A stretch of 64,000 nucleotides of DNA from Pseudomonas fluorescens (GCF_001307155.1 NZ_CP012830.1:3966501-4030500); one strand, 5' to 3'. Shown: positions 8,806 through 17,971, numbered from the stretch's first letter. Program-made: numbers and translations. Notes: generated by a model not told the origin, from the letters alone.

Positions 8806-9324
8806 ATGGCGATCAGGCTGACGCTGTGGGGAGCGCTTTTGACCGTTGCGGTGTTGTGTTCGGCTCAAGTGTGCCAGGCGGCGCCAACGGCCCGGCTGGA
8901 TATCCGCGGAACCTTGATACAGCCGCCTTGCTCAGCCAATTTTCCGTCCACGCAAAACGTTGAAATTCCCAAGGTCAATCTGAACGCTTTGGGTTCTGGA
9001 ATGACCGACTGGACTGACGTAGCGTTTGATTTTCAATGCACGAAAGGCAGTAAATTGCAATTGCGCTTCACTGCCGGCAACGGCGCCTACGACACCGCTA
9101 CGTTGCGTACCACGTTGGACAAACTGGGATTGAAAACCCGTCTGAGCGACGTGACAGGCACTGTCCGCGATGTACATTTCAACCTTGGCGAGCAATTTAC
9201 GTTCTTCGTGGAGGCGACAGCGCTGAATCTCAAACTCTCGGTCAGACCGGTACTCGGCGCACAAGAGTTACCTGCCATTGGTAGCTATAACGCAACCCTG
9301 ATGATGGAGATCGTCTATCTGTAG
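8806..9324 (+). CDS. Minor fimbrial subunit 2 (operon 1)
   Basis: A 172-residue exported pilin-like protein starting at ATG 8806 (a GTG at 8800 in the same frame is possible), 7 bp after the previous stop, so probably translationally coupled. The signal peptide ends near CQAAPTA. The mature domain has the cysteines of LIQPPCSANF and FQCTKGS and ends LMMEIVYL. It resembles the preceding minor subunit in layout, suggesting a tandem pair of adaptors. Last gene of fimbrial operon 1. Confidence 0.78.
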   Translation: MAIRLTLWGALLTVAVLCSAQVCQAAPTARLDIRGTLIQPPCSANFPSTQNVEIPKVNLNALGSGMTDWTDVAFDFQCTKGSKLQLRFTAGNGAYDTATLRTTLDKLGLKTRLSDVTGTVRDVHFNLGEQFTFFVEATALNLKLSVRPVLGAQELPAIGSYNATLMMEIVYL

Positions 9325-9449
9325 CGATGGACGCTCGTTTTGAACCTGATTGTCTGGTCGTTTTGTCCAACAAACTGCCACCTCTTCCCTCCATTAAAGA
9401 TCGCTACGCCATTGTCGACGTAGATCTTAACTACTTCAGTTAGGGTTAT

Positions 9450-10110
9450 TCACATGGACAGTAAGTACTTGGCGGCGGGAGTGACGCTATTAGTTACCTG
9501 AACGAGCCCCGTCAGCGATTCAGCCTCGATTTCTATACGCGCCAGGTTCGCCATACTGCTCAGTTGCCCACGATCAACGTTGGTCACCTCATGGGTAATG
9601 ATCAGATGGTGTTTGTCGTCGACAGCTGTTTGTACGTTGTAGCTGGCCGTTATGGTGCCTCGGCCGCTCGTGGCCATTGAACGTGCATCTTGGGCTGTGA
9701 GGGAGATCTGCTGTTCTGGACTTTCGTGGAGCTGCGTTGCGCCTCGATTTCCTTAATTTTCTGCATCTGCTTTTTCAGTTTTCTATCTTTTCTTTCAGCC
9801 GCTCGCCTTGGCCTCGGCCACTTCGGGCGTTGTCCTATCCGCCGAATCCATTGCCGTCAGATATCGATCAATACTCTGCTCGATCTGCTGCATGCGTGCC
9901 TTCAGCTTGCCCTGAATAAAATTGCGGTCGCGGTTATTGACGGCTTTGAATTTGCGGCCGTCGATGGCGATGATCAGCTGAGAAAAGAGATTGAGGTTGC
10001 GGCAAAGAACTGCAAGCTGGCGGCATACGCTGCGAACGGCTTTGCCGTTGTCTTTGCGAAAGTCGGCAATGGTTTTGAAGTCTGGAGCCAAACGCTTCGC
10101 CAGCTTGCCT
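9450..10110 (-). mobile_element. IS1182-type transposase relic
   Basis: Two fragments on the minus strand match the DUF772/DDE transposase of IS1182-type elements. The N-terminal part (10110-9795) reads AKRLAPDFKTIADFRKDNG and later FKAVNNRDRNF. The central part (9677-9450) reads MATSGRGTITASYNVQTAV and HHLIITHEVTN. Frames change between them and the C-terminus is missing, so it is dead. It separates fimbrial operon 1 from the redox island. No terminal inverted repeats could be recognised. Confidence 0.75.
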
Positions 10111-10142
10111 GCAACAAGACAGAAATGACCCTTGCCAAAAGC

Positions 10143-10163
10143 CTTATCGGTAAAATCGATAAG
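10143..10163. promoter_or_regulatory. LysR-type inverted repeat (copy 1)
   Basis: CTTATCG ... CGATAAG, seven-base arms, containing ATC-N9-GAT, a known LysR-regulator box form. It is identical to 14602-14622 although the surrounding sequence has diverged. The next half-site (CGATAATACGG ... CCGATAAG) is also conserved. Confidence 0.5.
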
Positions 10164-10500
10164 ACTTGTCGATAATACGGTAAAAAACCGATAAGAAAAT
10201 GACTTAGACTGCGTACATGGTCACTCACACATATTAGGAAGATTGCCATAACGCATAGGTATCTTGCTGGTTAAACATTTGACCATATGAGCGGACCATT
10301 GGGTGGTACGCCAATTCATTCTGGCGACCAGGGGCTAGCAGCTTTTCATTGATCTTGACTGATTTTCATGGATCTCCAAGTTCGCGCTCCATTTCTGAAG
10401 GGTATTGAACATCGTTCTGTTTTTCATACTGTAGTGTTTGTACACGGTTCGGTGGGACTTGTTTTTGATGGGATAAGCAGATTTCAGGATGCGCTTTAGC
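10143..10500 (+). pseudogene. Rotted duplicate of the TDT-transporter promoter and 5' end
   Basis: From 10143 the sequence repeats 14602-14955 with many substitutions and indels. It includes the palindrome TTATCGGTAAAATCGATAA, the leader (AGGAAGATTG before the start), and gene-internal landmarks such as TACGCCAATTCA and TTGAACATCGTTCTGTT. The start codon and -10-like region are lost. It keeps the regulatory palindrome but codes for nothing. DUF5993 and dsbB pseudogenes follow at once. Confidence 0.7.
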
Positions 10501-10576
10501 GCGGCTGACTAATTTAGGGTTTTGGCTAATTCTAAATAAAAAGCGCTGGATCACTTCTTGTAAAGGAGTGGCGGCA

Positions 10577-10733
10577 ATGTATATGTTCTTGCCGTTCTTA
10601 ATCGCTCTGCTGAGCTCCGTTTCTATATTTTTCTGGAAAAAGCGAACTGGCTTCGGAATGTGGGGTGTTATTAATTATCAGTCTCGTGTGGTTTAACTCT
10701 CACTCAACTGATCTTCTTGACTTGCACTTTTGA
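10577..10733 (+). pseudogene. DUF5993 small membrane protein, single-base frameshift
   Basis: A good RBS (AAAGGAGTG) precedes ATG 10577. The first frame reads MYMFLPFLIALLSSVSIFFW, then KKRTGFGMWGVIN. After one extra base near 10670 the +1 frame reads ISLVWFNSHSTDLLDLHF and stops at 10731-10733. Removing one T restores a 51-residue protein of the DUF5993 family (one membrane helix, basic KKR, C-terminal motif LHF). In other bacteria such genes sit next to dsbB-like genes, as here. Either a young pseudogene or a sequencing slip. Confidence 0.75.
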
Positions 10734-10772
10734 AAGGTGTTAGGGAGTGGGTAATTGCAGTTCGCGGCCTTG

Positions 10773-11321
10773 ATGGGGGAGAGTGCTTCTCAGCTCTCCA
10801 AGCTCAGTAGTGGTGATGCGTTAAATATTCTTGGTCTTCTGGGCGTCAGTTTGTCGCTGGTAATTGCATTTTATTACCAGTTGTTTTGGCATGAGCTGCC
10901 ATGCCCGGTATGCGTGCTACAACGATTGAGTATGATTATCATAGGTTCTGGATTTTTAATGAATGTGCGTTTCGGTGTGCGCTACTAGGGAGTTTGCTAG
11001 CCGGAGCTATCGCCTCACGCCAGATGTTTCTGCATGTTCTTCCAGAGGATCCGGGCTATGGGGTGACGCTTTTGGACGCACATTTCTATACGGGGGGGCG
11101 TAGTGTCTACCCTTGCACCCATGGGGTTTATCTCGGGGCTTCTACTGCTTAAGAACTGGGAGCAACCATCACCTATCAGGCAACAGGCGCATGTTCTTGG
11201 GAAGTTGGCCATGGTCGTATTTATTTTCCTGATAGCTGCAAACCTGGTATCTACAGTCCTGGAGTGTGGCATTGGAGAGTGTGAGACTAATTCCGTGGTT
11301 TATCAGCTACTGACAAACTAG
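10773..11321 (+). pseudogene. dsbB: Disulfide bond formation protein B, two compensating frameshifts
   Basis: The first frame has the DsbB core: ALNILGLLGVSLSLVIAFYY, then HELPCPVCVLQRL with the CxxC that reoxidises DsbA, up to NVRFGV. The frame then slips near 10980 to ALLGSLLAGAIASRQMFLHV, and returns near 11092-11098 (a run of seven G) to STLAPMGFISGLLLLKNW and the C-terminus containing VLECGIGEC. All DsbB parts are present in order, so the gene decayed recently or carries sequence errors. It would be the inner-membrane partner of the DsbA at 17972. The start at 10773 (ATG) is chosen; TTG 10755 is in the same frame. Confidence 0.8.
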
Positions 11322-11581
11322 TACTGCTCAGGTATGACTTTTCTTCGAGGTGTTAGGTAATGAGCTCAACGCTCGCCGTACTCCAATGACTCGCTTCTTG
11401 TATTTCAATCCTGGTGGTTAAGGTTCGGTCTTTTACTGATTGAAAAAAATTTGAGCCGGCTTGCCGTCTGTGATTCTGCATGCCATCCCGGCAGAGAAAG
11501 TATGTCGGTCATGTAGAACCTCAGTAGCTAACTTGAAAGCACTGTTGCAGTCACGCTTTATCCGTATATAAGAGGGCAGTT

Positions 11582-13021
11582 ATGTTTAATCTACAGGCAT
11601 TAGACTTGGCGCGAATGCAGTTCGCATTTACGGTCTCGTTCCATATTCTGTTCCCGGCTATCACAGTCGGTTTGGCCGGTTACCTGGCAGTTCTTGAGGG
11701 TTTGTGGCTGAAGACCCGTAACGACATCTATCGTGATCTGTACCACTTCTGGTCGAAGATCTTTGCTGTCAACTTCGGCATGGGCGTGGTGTCCGGTGTT
11801 GTTATGGCCTATCAGTTCGGTACCAACTGGAGCCGTTTTTCGGACTTCGCCGGCCCCATCACCGGTACTCTGCTTACCTATGAGGTACTCACCGCCTTCT
11901 TTCTTGAGGCGGGTTTTCTGGGAGTGATGTTGTTCGGCTGGAACCGGGTCGGGCGAGGACTGCATTTTTTTTCTACCGTTATGGTGTCTCTTGGAACGCT
12001 GATATCGTCCTTTTGGATCTTGGCGTCCAATAGCTGGATGCAGACCCCTCAGGGCTTCGAAATCGTTAACGGCCAGGTGATTCCGACGGACTGGCTGGCG
12101 GTAATTTTCAGCCCTTCGTTTCCCTACCGCCTCGCACACATGTCAATTGCTGCGTTCGTTGCCACCGCCTTCTTCGTCGGCTCATCGGCTGCCTGGCATC
12201 TGTTGCGCGGCCGTGACAACCCTGCGATCCGCACCATGCTGTCGATGGCCATGTGGATGGCCCTGATCGTCATGCCCATTCAGATCATGGTCGGTGATAT
12301 GCACGGCCTGAATACCCTGAAACATCAACCGGCGAAAATCGCTGCGATTGAAGGTCATTGGCAAGACCATGGTAATGAAGCGACTCCGCTGATTCTGTTC
12401 GGCTGGCCGGACATGAAAGCCGAGAAGACTAAATTCACCGTCGAAATTCCGTACCTGGGCAGCCTGATCCTGACCCATAGCCTGGACAAACAGGTGCCCG
12501 CACTGAAATCGTTTCCCCCTGAAGACCGCCCCAACTCGACCATCGTGTTCTGGTCGTTCCGGGTCATGGCCGGCCTCGGTATGTTGATGGTCTTCACCGG
12601 ATTGTGGAGCTTGTGGTTGCGCAAGCGCGGAACGCTTTACCAGTGCCGCCCGTTTCTGTACTTGGCGATGTTCATGGGGCCGTCCGGTCTGATCGCGATT
12701 CTCGCCGGTTGGTTCACCACTGAAATCGGTCGTCAACCGTGGGTGGTGTATGGCCTGCTGCGTACTACCGATGCCTCGTCGAACCATAGCGTGGCACAGA
12801 TGAGCCTTACCCTGGGTCTGTTTGTCGTGGTGTATTTCGCGCTGTTCGGGACCGGTTTCGGCTACATGATGCGCCTGGTGCGCAAAGGTCCAAAGACCAA
12901 CGAAGGCGCAGAAATCAGCCACGGAGGTCCTGGTCAGCAACGTACGCCGGCTCGTCCACTTTCTGCTGCCGACGACAACGGTGAAGGTGATCACAGCCTT
13001 AGCCTGAACAAGGGGAATTGA
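11582..13021 (+). CDS. cioA: Cytochrome bd-type (cyanide-insensitive) quinol oxidase subunit I
   Basis: A 479-residue integral membrane protein with the bd-oxidase subunit I layout. A conserved His is near residue 21 (FTVSFHILFPAITVG), and the QIMVGDMHGLN and GWFTTEIGRQPW segments hold or border haem ligands and the quinol site. The Q loop is short, as in Pseudomonas CIO rather than long-loop E. coli CydA. It oxidises ubiquinol and reduces oxygen at the inner membrane. The RBS is AGAGGG. The gene starts a three-gene operon with cioB (3-bp gap) and a DUF2474 protein. Its location beside sulfite-related genes suggests a respiratory outlet that resists sulfide or other haem poisons; that is inference. 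Confidence 0.95.
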   Translation: MFNLQALDLARMQFAFTVSFHILFPAITVGLAGYLAVLEGLWLKTRNDIYRDLYHFWSKIFAVNFGMGVVSGVVMAYQFGTNWSRFSDFAGPITGTLLTYEVLTAFFLEAGFLGVMLFGWNRVGRGLHFFSTVMVSLGTLISSFWILASNSWMQTPQGFEIVNGQVIPTDWLAVIFSPSFPYRLAHMSIAAFVATAFFVGSSAAWHLLRGRDNPAIRTMLSMAMWMALIVMPIQIMVGDMHGLNTLKHQPAKIAAIEGHWQDHGNEATPLILFGWPDMKAEKTKFTVEIPYLGSLILTHSLDKQVPALKSFPPEDRPNSTIVFWSFRVMAGLGMLMVFTGLWSLWLRKRGTLYQCRPFLYLAMFMGPSGLIAILAGWFTTEIGRQPWVVYGLLRTTDASSNHSVAQMSLTLGLFVVVYFALFGTGFGYMMRLVRKGPKTNEGAEISHGGPGQQRTPARPLSAADDNGEGDHSLSLNKGN

Positions 13022-13024
13022 GTC

Positions 13025-14032
13025 ATGGGTATTGATCTTCCATTGATTTGGGCCGTGATCATCATCTTCGGGATCATGATGTACGTGGTCATGGATGGTT
13101 TTGACCTGGGAATCGGCATTCTCTTTCCCTTCATCAAGGGTCACTGTGACCGCGATGTGATGATGAACACTGTCGCGCCCGTCTGGGACGGTAACGAAAC
13201 CTGGCTGGTATTGGGCGGTGCGGCGTTATTTGGCGCCTTCCCGCTGGCGTATTCGGTGGTGCTGTCGGCGCTGTATCTGCCACTGATTCTGATGCTGTTC
13301 GGGCTGATCTTCCGGGGCGTGGCCTTCGAGTTCCGCTTCAAGGCCAAAGAAGACAAGCGCCATATCTGGGACAAAGCCTTCATCGGTGGTTCGCTGGTCG
13401 CCACATTCTTCCAGGGCGTGGCGCTGGGGGCTTTTATCGACGGCATACCGGTGGTCAATCGGCAGTTCGCTGGCGGTGGGCTGGACTGGTTGACACCCTT
13501 CAGCCTGTTCTGTGGCGTGGCGCTGATCGTCGCGTATGCCTTGCTGGGTTGTACCTGGCTGATCATGAAAACCGAAGGCAAGTTGCAGGAGTTGATGCAT
13601 GACCTGGCGCGGCCGCTGGTCCTCGTGCTACTGGTGGTAATCGCTATCGTCAGTATCTGGACCCCAATAACTCATCCCGAGATTGCCTCACGTTGGTTCA
13701 CCTTGTCGAACCTGTTCTGGTTTCTGCCGGTGCCGATCCTGGTGCTGGTAACAACCTGGGGTCTGTTCAAGGCGGTGGCGCGTAACGCGCACTACACGCC
13801 GTTCCTGCTGACCCTGCTGCTGGTCTTCCTCGGCTACAGCGGTTTGGGCATCAGTCTGTGGCCGAACATCGTGCCGCCGTCGATCTCGATCTGGGACGCC
13901 GCCGCACCACCGCAAAGCCAGGGCTTTCTCCTGGTTGGCACCTTGTTCATTATCCCGTTCATCCTGGGTTACACCTTCTGGAGCTACTACGTGTTCCGCG
14001 GCAAGGTCACCCACGAGGACGGTTACCACTAG
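13025..14032 (+). CDS. cioB: Cytochrome bd-type quinol oxidase subunit II
   Basis: A 335-residue hydrophobic protein of the CydB family, beginning MGIDLPLIWAVIIIFGIMMY and containing the conserved MDGFDLGIG and WDGNETWLVLGGAALFGAFP motifs. It pairs with subunit I to form the core oxidase. The start lies 3 bp after the cioA stop with a preceding GGGGAATTGAGTC sequence, so it is probably co-translated. Full length, no defects seen. Confidence 0.95.
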   Translation: MGIDLPLIWAVIIIFGIMMYVVMDGFDLGIGILFPFIKGHCDRDVMMNTVAPVWDGNETWLVLGGAALFGAFPLAYSVVLSALYLPLILMLFGLIFRGVAFEFRFKAKEDKRHIWDKAFIGGSLVATFFQGVALGAFIDGIPVVNRQFAGGGLDWLTPFSLFCGVALIVAYALLGCTWLIMKTEGKLQELMHDLARPLVLVLLVVIAIVSIWTPITHPEIASRWFTLSNLFWFLPVPILVLVTTWGLFKAVARNAHYTPFLLTLLLVFLGYSGLGISLWPNIVPPSISIWDAAAPPQSQGFLLVGTLFIIPFILGYTFWSYYVFRGKVTHEDGYH

Positions 14033-14047
14033 CAGAGGAGCGCTCCA

Positions 14048-14209
14048 ATGGACAGTAAGACAATTGTTGAACCGGCCGGACATAAGCCACTACTGCGGCA
14101 GCGGCTGGGCTGGATGCTGGTGATTTATGCGGGCAGCGTGGCGGCACTGGGTGTGTTTGCCATGCTGATCCGACTGTTCATGCAGGCGGCGGGGATGAAG
14201 TCGCACTGA
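14048..14209 (+). CDS. DUF2474 small membrane protein of the bd oxidase operon
   Basis: A 53-residue protein with RBS (AGAGGAG) 15 bp after cioB. The N-terminal half is polar, ending RQRLGW. A single transmembrane segment (MLVIYAGSVAALGVFAMLI) is followed by RLFMQAAGM. This is the DUF2474 pattern found as the third gene of many bd-oxidase operons, where a CydX-like accessory role is assumed. Confidence 0.85.
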   Translation: MDSKTIVEPAGHKPLLRQRLGWMLVIYAGSVAALGVFAMLIRLFMQAAGMKSH

Positions 14210-14601
14210 CCAACTTTCCGATGCTGGATACAGCCTCTTCAGGAAATGGACCCTGGGTCGAGGAGGCTGTTCTTTGCTATCAGCTCATACTCATTCATGG
14301 GGGTATCTATCGATATCACCATTGCCAAGTACTTTGTCTGTACCAGCATTAACCAATCGAAGTTAAGGGGGGGATGTTGTCATCCAGTACAGCACTGGCG
14401 AGCAACCTTTGTCTTTAGGCGATAAGGTTACTTCTTCTTCTGCTCAAGTAACGCTCGGTGATACCCCTGTTAATTAGGCAAATGATGCACAAATCAGCAC
14501 TCACTTTTGCCCAATCTGTCTATTCGTTGCTCACAGTCTGCTCTGGCACAATTGCCGGTTTGGCTCGCACATATCACGTAGCACGTCATCGTAGAAAATT
14601 C
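14210..14601. other. Intergenic stretch without a recognisable gene
   Basis: About 390 bp of lower-GC sequence between the oxidase operon and the TDT promoter. A 34-codon open stretch (14373-14479) reads DVVIQYSTGEQPLSLG and ends in TAG without a start; it may be a gene remnant, but I do not recognise it. Nothing else is supported. Confidence 0.4.
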
Positions 14602-14669
14602 CTTATCGGTAAAATCGATAAGCTATGACGATAATACGGCGAAAAGCCGATAAGAAAATCACCTAGAAT
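14602..14669 (+). promoter_or_regulatory. LysR-type operator (copy 2) and promoter of the TDT gene
   Basis: TTATCGGTAAAATCGATAA (within 14602-14622) contains ATC-N9-GAT flanked by perfect seven-base arms. A second imperfect pair follows at 14629-14654 (CGATAATACGG ... GCCGATAAG). A -10-like TAGAAT lies at 14664-14669, about 38 bp before the ATG at 14708. The LysR gene at 19248 is the natural candidate regulator. An identical palindrome persists in the rotted copy at 10143. Confidence 0.55.
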
Positions 14670-14707
14670 GAGCACACGATCATTACACACTCATCAGGAA
14701 GATTGTC

Positions 14708-15865
14708 ATGTCGCTTAGAGATCTCGCAACTATCAATGCGGGAGCCAAACCCCTTAGCCATTTGAGCCGACCACGGGAGGCGATACGCCAATTCACGCCG
14801 AACTGGTTCGCCGCGACCATGGGCACCGGCATCCTTGCCTTGGCCCTGGCTCAGTTTCCTCTAGCCATCCCTGGCTTGAGATCCATTGCTGAAGGGCTCT
14901 GGATGTTGAACATCGTTCTGTTCTGCACCTTCAGTGTCCTGTACATGGCTCGGTGGATCATGTTTTTTGATGAGGCCAAGCAAATCTTCGGGCACTCCAC
15001 GGTCTCGATGTTCTTCGGCACTATTCCGATGGGGCTTGCGACCATTATCAATGGTCTTCTGGTGTTCGGCGTTCCTCGTTGGGGCACAGGTGTCATACCG
15101 CTGGCTGAAGCCCTGTGGTGGATCGATGTCGTCATGGCGCTCGCCTGCGGTGTGCTGATTCCTTACATGATGTTCACCCGTCAACAACACAGTATCGATC
15201 AAATGACGGCCGTCTGGTTGCTGCCAGTAGTAGCCGCGGAAGTAGCGGCTGCAAGTGGTGGGTCGCTGGCTCCGCACCTGCTCGATACCGGCGCGCAATT
15301 CGTTATGTTGATTACCAGCTATGTACTGTGGGCCTATTCGGTTCCTGTTGCGCTGAGCATTCTGGTCATCCTGCTGTTGCGCATGGCGTTGCACAAACTT
15401 CCCCACGAAAGCATGGCCGCATCCAGCTGGTTATCGCTGGGTCCTATTGGTACAGGTGCACTGGGCATGCTGGTCATAGGCGGCGAGGCCCCCGCAATCT
15501 TTTCGGCGCAGGGACTGCAAGGGATTGGCGAGGTTGCTCAAGGCATTGGACTGATTTCCGGCATTCTTTTCTGGGGCCTGGGGTTGTGGTGGATGGCAAT
15601 GGCCGCCCTAATCACGATCCGCTACTTTAAGGCGGGTGTTCCTTTTAACCTGGGGTGGTGGGGGTTTACTTTTCCTATCGGCGTCTATGCCGTCACGACT
15701 CTCAAGTTGGGCTCTGTTCTGCATTCCAGCTTCTTCAGTATTTTTGGTGGATGCCTGGTGTTGGTGTTGGCGGTCCTGTGGTTGATCGTGGCTTTCAGGA
15801 CGATTGCTGGTGCGTATCGAGGAAATCTTTTCGTCTCGCCATGCATCGCTTCTTTGGCTAAATAG
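14708..15865 (+). CDS. TDT-family (TehA/SLAC1-like) transporter, probable sulfite exporter
   Basis: A 385-residue protein with about ten hydrophobic segments. An early FTPNWFAATMGTGILALAL motif is the signature of the tellurite-resistance/dicarboxylate (TDT) family that includes TehA, malate permeases and the yeast sulfite pump Ssu1. The family fixes the fold, not the substrate. Because a SorAB-like sulfite dehydrogenase follows 177 bp downstream, sulfite export is the best guess. The start at 14708 has an RBS (AGGAAGATTGTC). A rotted copy of its first ~250 bases and its promoter lies at 10143-10500. Confidence 0.8.
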   Translation: MSLRDLATINAGAKPLSHLSRPREAIRQFTPNWFAATMGTGILALALAQFPLAIPGLRSIAEGLWMLNIVLFCTFSVLYMARWIMFFDEAKQIFGHSTVSMFFGTIPMGLATIINGLLVFGVPRWGTGVIPLAEALWWIDVVMALACGVLIPYMMFTRQQHSIDQMTAVWLLPVVAAEVAAASGGSLAPHLLDTGAQFVMLITSYVLWAYSVPVALSILVILLLRMALHKLPHESMAASSWLSLGPIGTGALGMLVIGGEAPAIFSAQGLQGIGEVAQGIGLISGILFWGLGLWWMAMAALITIRYFKAGVPFNLGWWGFTFPIGVYAVTTLKLGSVLHSSFFSIFGGCLVLVLAVLWLIVAFRTIAGAYRGNLFVSPCIASLAK

Positions 15866-16042
15866 TCAACTCATCAATAGCTACCTCAGGCTTGCAAGTC
15901 TGAGGTCAGCGACCAACTTGGCCTACTGTATTACTTATCTGACGAACAACAGGCGCGTAGAGCAGGCCACTGGTAGCGCTTGGGAAAAATAAAGTAAAGA
16001 GTCTGATCTTCGATCCTTATTCGTGTTGAGAGTGTAGAACTT

Positions 16043-17272
16043 ATGTCTATTGATAACAGAAACACTATTAAGCGCCGTGTCTTTCTCCAGGGGGCAAGTC
16101 TGGTAGCTGCGGGGCTTGCATTTAAACCGTTGCATAGTCGAGCGGCAGAAACTGAGGCTCAGGACTTTTCCAATGGAACCCGGGAGTTGGTGGCTTATCC
16201 GCAGAAAAGACCGCTGATGCGTGTCACGGCTCGTCCACCGCATCTGGAAACACCGTTTTCGGTGTTCAACGAGTCGATACTGACGCCCAATGATGCTTTT
16301 TTTGTTCGCTACCACCTCGCTAATCTTCCTACCTCGATTGATGCGGACAACTATCAGCTACAGATCAAAGGCCTGGTGGACAAACCGCTCAGCTTGAGCC
16401 TCGCGGAACTCAAGGCGTTGGGAAAGACCGTCGAGGTAGTGGCTGTCAACCAGTGTTCCGGTAACAGCCGAGGTTATGGATCGCCACGGGTATTTGGTGC
16501 GCAGCTGGGTAACGGCTCGGTAGGTAACGCGCGGTGGACGGGCATCCCGTTAAAAGCAGTGCTTGAACAGGCTGGGGTGCAGGCGGGGGCTAAACAAGTG
16601 ACCTTTCGCGGCCTGGACCACCCGGTATTGCCGACAACACCAGAGTTCATCAAGGCACTGGGTATCGATCTGGCGCTTAGCGATGAGCCGATGATTGCCT
16701 GGGCCATGAACGGCACCGATATCCCTTTCCTTAATGGTTACCCCATCAAACTGATCGTTCCTGGCTACTTCGGTACCTATTGGGTCAAGCATTTAAGTGA
16801 AATTGAGGTCATCGACCATACCTTCGAAGGCTACTTTATGGAAAAGGCCTACCGCGTTCCTGACAATGATTGCCAATGCGTACCGCCAGGAACGGTACCA
16901 GACAAAACCCGTCCGATCGGTAGGCTGAAAGTACGATCCTTTATTACCAGTTTGCAGCCTGGTGCCAAGGTGAAGCTTAACGAGCCCATTACCTTGAAAG
17001 GCTTTGCATTTGATGGTGGGCACGGCATCCAGTCAGTTGAATTGTCTGAAGATGGCGGCAGAAATTGGCAGTTGGCTGTATTGGGCGAGAACCTGGGCAA
17101 TTACTCATTTCGCGAATGGACACTGCAGTGGGTACCTCGAGAAAAGGGCAAAGTAGGTTTGCAAGTTCGTGCCACGAACGGGCAGGGCGAACAACAACCG
17201 GTGAGAGCCTTGTGGAACCCCGCTATCTATGTAAAGAACAATATTGAAACCACCCCGATCACGGTTGTATAG
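16043..17272 (+). CDS. SorA-like sulfite:cytochrome c oxidoreductase, molybdenum subunit
   Basis: A 409-residue sulfite-oxidase-family protein. A twin-arginine signal (KRRVFLQGASLVAAG, RR at residues 11-12) sends it folded to the periplasm. The molybdopterin domain has the Mo-ligand cysteine in NQCSGNSR (about Cys138) and WTGIPLKAVLEQAG. The C-terminal immunoglobulin-like dimerisation domain starts near residue 290. No haem domain is present, as in bacterial SorA. It would oxidise sulfite to sulfate and pass electrons to the diheme cytochrome encoded 9 bp downstream. Other YedY/sulfite-oxidase-like activities are possible, but the cytochrome partner favours SorA. Confidence 0.82.
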   Translation: MSIDNRNTIKRRVFLQGASLVAAGLAFKPLHSRAAETEAQDFSNGTRELVAYPQKRPLMRVTARPPHLETPFSVFNESILTPNDAFFVRYHLANLPTSIDADNYQLQIKGLVDKPLSLSLAELKALGKTVEVVAVNQCSGNSRGYGSPRVFGAQLGNGSVGNARWTGIPLKAVLEQAGVQAGAKQVTFRGLDHPVLPTTPEFIKALGIDLALSDEPMIAWAMNGTDIPFLNGYPIKLIVPGYFGTYWVKHLSEIEVIDHTFEGYFMEKAYRVPDNDCQCVPPGTVPDKTRPIGRLKVRSFITSLQPGAKVKLNEPITLKGFAFDGGHGIQSVELSEDGGRNWQLAVLGENLGNYSFREWTLQWVPREKGKVGLQVRATNGQGEQQPVRALWNPAIYVKNNIETTPITVV

Positions 17273-17281
17273 GACTCCAGG

Positions 17282-17926
17282 ATGAAAAGTGTATTTGAGC
17301 ACTACAAAGCGTTGCTGTTTGCATTTTGTACCTTTCCGATTTGCGCAGTAGCTTCTCCATTAACAATTAATCTGCCTGCCGAGACTATCAGCCTGCGCCC
17401 CTCGGACTTGCCGGGTTACTCCGTTGCTCAGCAGAAGTGCGGAATATGTCATTCGGCCGATTATATTGAGTATCAACCACCCGGCTTCAGCCAGAAACAG
17501 TGGACAGGGCTGGCCAGAAAAATGAAAGAGTCTTATGGCGCCCCACTTTCAGAGAGTGAAGTAGGGCTGGTGGGTGAATACCTGGCCGCTACTTATTCAG
17601 GTCAACCTGCTCTCGAGAGTAAATCTGCGATCAAGACCATCGAACGTGTGGCTCATACAGTGGATAACCCTAAAGTTGCCGATGCGAAGGTGCTTCTGGA
17701 GCAGAATGGCTGTCTCGGCTGCCATGCGATTGATCGAAAGATTGTTGGCCCCGCGTACCACGATGTTGCTGTGCACTACAAAGGTGATGCCCAGGCCATT
17801 TCGCAAGTTATCGATCACATCAGTCACGGTGGCGCTGGACGTTGGGGGGCGATACCTATGCCACCATTCCCAGGTTTACAGCCGGCCGAGCTGAAACAGT
17901 TGGCGGACTTTGTTCTGGCGCAGTGA
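17282..17926 (+). CDS. Diheme c-type cytochrome, SorB-like electron acceptor
   Basis: A 214-residue exported protein with a signal peptide of about 25 residues. It has two haem-binding motifs: CGICH at Cys53-His57 and CLGCH at Cys144-His148. A likely axial Met lies in AIPMPPFPGL (about Met193). Classical SorB carries one haem; here there are two, the first in a region resembling the N-terminal part of related subunits. It starts 9 bp after the molybdoenzyme gene, so the two probably form one complex that feeds the respiratory chain. Confidence 0.82.
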   Translation: MKSVFEHYKALLFAFCTFPICAVASPLTINLPAETISLRPSDLPGYSVAQQKCGICHSADYIEYQPPGFSQKQWTGLARKMKESYGAPLSESEVGLVGEYLAATYSGQPALESKSAIKTIERVAHTVDNPKVADAKVLLEQNGCLGCHAIDRKIVGPAYHDVAVHYKGDAQAISQVIDHISHGGAGRWGAIPMPPFPGLQPAELKQLADFVLAQ

Positions 17927-17971
17927 TCGTCACAAATACACTTCGATTCATAAAATGAGTGAGGTACTTTG

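Noticed and set aside
9328..9442. A 38-codon frame (MDARFEPDCLVVLSNKLPPL ...) after fimbrial operon 1
   Set aside because: No RBS and no recognisable family. It could be the start of a lost gene, but the evidence is too thin to annotate.
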